Source of the DNA: Planctomycetes bacterium MalM25
Lineage (GTDB): Bacteria; Planctomycetota; Planctomycetia; Pirellulales; Lacipirellulaceae
Assembly (NCBI GenBank): GCA_007745835.1
Contig: CP036424.1
Location: forward strand, 4,451,968 to 4,515,967
Reading direction: 5' to 3'
DNA length: 64,000 bases
Positions 61,462 through 64,000 of this stretch are shown here, in pieces (within the stretch, counting starts at the first letter, position 1; every line of letters starts with the position of its first letter). The position numbers and the translations under genes are program-made. The notes beneath the pieces were generated by a model. The model saw only the letters and a list, made by a program, of their open reading frames with translations. It had not been told where the DNA came from and made no database searches.

Positions 61462-62094
61462 ATGTCCCGCCTGATTGAGATCGAACTGACGATCCCCAAC
61501 GCCACGCTCTCCCAGCGCGTGCGCGACCTGCTGGACGACGCCGACGACCGCATCGAGCGCTTCAGCCACGACCACCGCGACAACCCCGTGCCGGCGTTCG
61601 TGCCGTGCGACTTCGTCGAAGCGCACCACGCCCTCTCCCAGGTAGTCGCGTTAAACCTGGCCCCCGGCGGGCGGTTCGCGGAGTGGGGCAGCGGCGTCGG
61701 CGTGGTCACCTGCTTGGCGAGCCTTCTCGGCCTGGACGCGATCGGCATCGAGATCGAAAACGACTTGGTCGAAATCGCCGAAGCCCTGGCCGAGGACCAC
61801 GCGATCGAGGCGGAGTTCGTCCGCGGCAGCTTCGTCCCCGAGGGGGGCGAGCACGTCCTGGAGGACAACGCGTACAACCTGGCGCGCGACGTCACCTGGC
61901 TCGAGCCGGGCGGCGACGACGCCTACGAGCTGCTCGGCCTCGACCCGGACGACTTCGACTTCGTGTTCGCCTACCCCTGGCCGGGCGAGGAACAGACCCT
62001 CTTCGACCTGTTCGCCGAGTACGCCGCCGTCGGCGCCCTGCTGATGACCCACCACGGCGAGAACGGCATGCGGCTGCAGCGGAAGAGGCGCTGA
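61462..62094 (+). CDS. SAM-dependent methyltransferase-like protein
   Basis: A 210-residue protein from the ATG at 61462, four bases after the previous stop, so probably co-transcribed. The nucleotide-binding pattern EWGSGVGVVTCLASLLGLDA, then GIEIENDLVEIAEALAEDH, matches class I methyltransferases. FDFVFAYPWPGEEQTLFDLF replaces the usual DPPW-type catalytic loop. The N-terminus LIEIELTIPNATLSQRVRDL is not recognised. Substrate unknown. Confidence 0.8.
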   Translation: MSRLIEIELTIPNATLSQRVRDLLDDADDRIERFSHDHRDNPVPAFVPCDFVEAHHALSQVVALNLAPGGRFAEWGSGVGVVTCLASLLGLDAIGIEIENDLVEIAEALAEDHAIEAEFVRGSFVPEGGEHVLEDNAYNLARDVTWLEPGGDDAYELLGLDPDDFDFVFAYPWPGEEQTLFDLFAEYAAVGALLMTHHGENGMRLQRKRR

Positions 62095-62111
62095 CTTCGT
62101 GTCGGCGCCAC

Positions 62112-62217
62112 GTTGGGTGGTCAGCCCCCGACGTCAGTCGGGGGACCGCGTCCCGGACCAAACCGTTCTCTACCCGAAACCGATCCCCCGACTGACGTCG
62201 GGGGCTAGCCACCCAAC
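62112..62217. repeat. 106-bp inverted repeat with self-palindromic arms
   Basis: Two 34-bp arms (62112-62145 and 62184-62217) are inverted copies with about two mismatches. Each arm contains CCCCCGAC-GTCA-GTCGGGGG, itself a hairpin. The spacer is 38 bp. It occupies nearly the whole gap between the methyltransferase-like gene and the UbiD gene. Confidence 0.88.
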
Positions 62218-62226
62218 CGCCTCAAC

Positions 62227-64000
62227 ATGCTCCGCGACTCGCTGCTCGACCTCGAACGACACGGCCAGCTGCGCCGGATCGACGCGCCGATCGACGCCTA
62301 CCTCGAGGCGGCCGCCATCCACCGTCGGGTCTATCAGGCGGGCGGGCCGGCGCTCTGGTTCACGAACGTGGCCGGTTGCCGCTTCACGATGGCGAGCAAC
62401 CTGTTCGGCACGCTCGAGCGCTCGAAGCTGCTGTTCCGCAAGACTTATGACTCGGTGCAGCGGCTCATCGATCTGAAGGTCGATCCGAACCGTGCCTTCA
62501 AGTCGCCCCTCAAGTACGCCGGCGCTCCGTTCACGGCGCTGAGGATGCTGCCCCGCTCCGTCCGTCGCGGGCCGGTGCTCGGCAACGAGACGACCCTCTC
62601 CGAGCTGCCGAACCTCGTCAGCTGGCCGCGCGACGGGGGGCCGTTCGTCACCCTGCCGCAGGTCTACACGGAAGACCCCGCCGCGCCGGGCCTGATGAAG
62701 TCGAACCTCGGCATGTACCGCATCCAGCTCGCCGGGAACGAGTACGAAAAGGATCGCGAGATCGGCCTGCATTACCAGTTGCACCGCTCGATCGGCGTGC
62801 ATCAAGCCGAAGCGCGGCGGCTCGGGAAGCCGTTCCGCGTGAACACCTTCGTCGGCGGACACCCGGCGATGACGCTCGCCGCCGTGATGCCGCTGCCCGA
62901 GGGGATGAGCGAGCTGACCTTCGCCGGCGCGCTCGCGGGCCGGCGGATCCGCATGGCCCGACGCCCCGACGGCCTGCCCGTCTACGCGGACGCCGACTTC
63001 GCGATCTGCGGCACGGTCCTCCCCGGTGAAGAGGGCGAGTCGGGCTTGCCGATGATGAAACCCGAGGGACCGTTTGGCGACCACTTGGGGTACTACTCGC
63101 TGCGGCACCCCTTCCCGACGATGCGGGTCGATCACGTTTATCACCGCGACGACGCCGTCTGGGCGTTCACGGTCGTCGGCCGCCCGCCGCAGGAAGACAC
63201 CGCGTTCGGCGAGCTGATCCACGACCTGACCGGTCCGGTCATCCCGACCGTCCTGCCGGGCGTGCTCGGCGTGAATGCTGTCGACGCCGCGGGCGTTCAC
63301 CCGCTGCTGTTGGCGGTGGGCAGTGAGCGTTACATGCCGTTCTACGACGCCGAGCGCCCGCAAGAGATCCTCACGCAAGCGTCCGCGATCCTTGGGCAGG
63401 GGCAGCTCTCGCTCGCGAAGTTCCTGTTGATCGCCGACGCGGGCTGCTGGCCCGAGCGGAGCGACGCGCTCGACGACCTGCACGCGGTGCGTCCCTTCTT
63501 CGAGCAGGTGCTCCGTCGGGCCGATTGGACGCGCGACCTGCACTTCCACACGCGGACGACGATCGACACGCTCGACTACTCGGGCGACTCGATCAACGCC
63601 GGGTCGAAGGTGGTGCTCGCCGCCGCGGGGCCGCCGAAGTTCGAGCTGACGACCGAGTTGACGTCGGGCTCCGACCGGCTGCCGGAGGGCTTCGCCGACC
63701 CGCGCGTCGTCATGCCGGGCGTGGTCGCCGTGCGTGGTCCGAAGCTGCCCGCGCCGTCGTTCGACTACGACGCCGTTGGGCGCGGGCAGCTCTCAGGGGC
63801 CCAGGCGGAGACCGCTGGGCTCGCTGAAGCAGCCGCCGTCGGCTCCGCCGAGATGCAGCGGTTCTGCGCCGCGCTCGACCGCGACCATCCACTGCGGCGT
63901 TTCCGATTGATCGTCGTCGCCGACGACGCCGAGTTCCTCGCCGCCACGAGCGGCCATGAGGGGATCGGCAACTTCTTGTGGGTCGCTTTCACCCGGGCGA
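62227..64000 (+). CDS. UbiD-family (prenylated-FMN) decarboxylase, cut by window edge
   Basis: Non-oxidative decarboxylase of the UbiD family; 591 codons are present and the frame is open at the right edge. The ATG at 62227 gives MLRDSLLDLERHGQLRRIDA. Motifs: GLMKSNLGMYRIQLAGNEYE, FVGGHPAMTLAAVMPLPEGM and EGPFGDHLGYYS, the UbiD active-site signature (E then D/E). WAFTVVGRPPQED follows. UbiD members act in ubiquinone or menaquinone synthesis or on aromatic acids; which one cannot be told here. The C-terminal part beyond residue about 460 looks longer than in the short UbiD form. Confidence 0.9.
   Translation, partial: MLRDSLLDLERHGQLRRIDAPIDAYLEAAAIHRRVYQAGGPALWFTNVAGCRFTMASNLFGTLERSKLLFRKTYDSVQRLIDLKVDPNRAFKSPLKYAGAPFTALRMLPRSVRRGPVLGNETTLSELPNLVSWPRDGGPFVTLPQVYTEDPAAPGLMKSNLGMYRIQLAGNEYEKDREIGLHYQLHRSIGVHQAEARRLGKPFRVNTFVGGHPAMTLAAVMPLPEGMSELTFAGALAGRRIRMARRPDGLPVYADADFAICGTVLPGEEGESGLPMMKPEGPFGDHLGYYSLRHPFPTMRVDHVYHRDDAVWAFTVVGRPPQEDTAFGELIHDLTGPVIPTVLPGVLGVNAVDAAGVHPLLLAVGSERYMPFYDAERPQEILTQASAILGQGQLSLAKFLLIADAGCWPERSDALDDLHAVRPFFEQVLRRADWTRDLHFHTRTTIDTLDYSGDSINAGSKVVLAAAGPPKFELTTELTSGSDRLPEGFADPRVVMPGVVAVRGPKLPAPSFDYDAVGRGQLSGAQAETAGLAEAAAVGSAEMQRFCAALDRDHPLRRFRLIVVADDAEFLAATSGHEGIGNFLWVAFTRA

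Noticed and set aside
62227-64000. Loss of a catalytic residue in the UbiD active site (EGPFGD instead of EGPFGE)
   Set aside because: As I recall, E. coli UbiD also has an Asp at this place, so it is not an anomaly.

Overview
The window is about 65-70% GC and reads as part of a planctomycete chromosome, most likely from the Pirellulales. This is inference from gene content: proteins ending in a PEP-CTERM sorting tail, a type I dockerin, an arylsulfatase, an SHD1-domain protein, a secreted nickel superoxide dismutase, PQQ-type beta-propellers, an EF-G of the spirochaete/planctomycete (mitochondrial EFG1-like) class, and an EF-Tu with an atypical switch I.

Positions 1-8100 hold a classic translation/transcription locus on the minus strand: tRNA-Thr(UGU), tRNA-Tyr, tRNA-Gly, tRNA-Thr(GGU), tuf, tRNA-Trp, secE, nusG, rplK, rplA, rplJ, rplL and the first third of rpoB, which runs off the left edge. 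Upstream lies a sigma-70 factor with extra N-terminal DNA-binding modules (8373-10028). Positions 10372-16569 carry secreted proteins, three of them PEP-CTERM proteins with strong internal repetition, plus a LemA-like pair. Positions 16692-22436 hold glgC, a small conserved ORF, a glycosyltransferase, an exported nickel SOD, a membrane protein followed by a MITE-like element, and a fourth PEP-CTERM protein.

Positions 22774-24904 form a suf locus (sufU, sufS) whose junction is filled exactly by a lower-GC gene bracketed by 32-bp inverted repeats. Then come a 911-residue SHD1 protein, a small membrane protein, a NIT-HAMP chemoreceptor, a CPBP membrane protease, fusA with a clear terminator, an M48 protease/AIM24/small membrane protein group, a PQQ propeller protein, uvrA, a PhoX-like protein and a fasciclin protein next to an ECF sigma/anti-sigma pair.

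Positions 46093-60051 are the most accessory-looking part: a TIM-barrel isomerase translationally coupled to an Sfp-type phosphopantetheinyl transferase, a GH26 mannanase-like enzyme with dockerin and PEP-CTERM, a sulfatase, a single-protein fully reducing type I polyketide synthase (KS-AT-DH-psiKR-ER-KR-ACP-TE, 2488 aa) and a Gfo/Idh/MocA oxidoreductase. The right end has an acyltransferase-like membrane protein, a methyltransferase-like protein and a UbiD-family decarboxylase cut by the window edge. Several intergenic spaces carry inverted-repeat elements of different families. No CRISPR array, rRNA, phage or IS transposase was seen.
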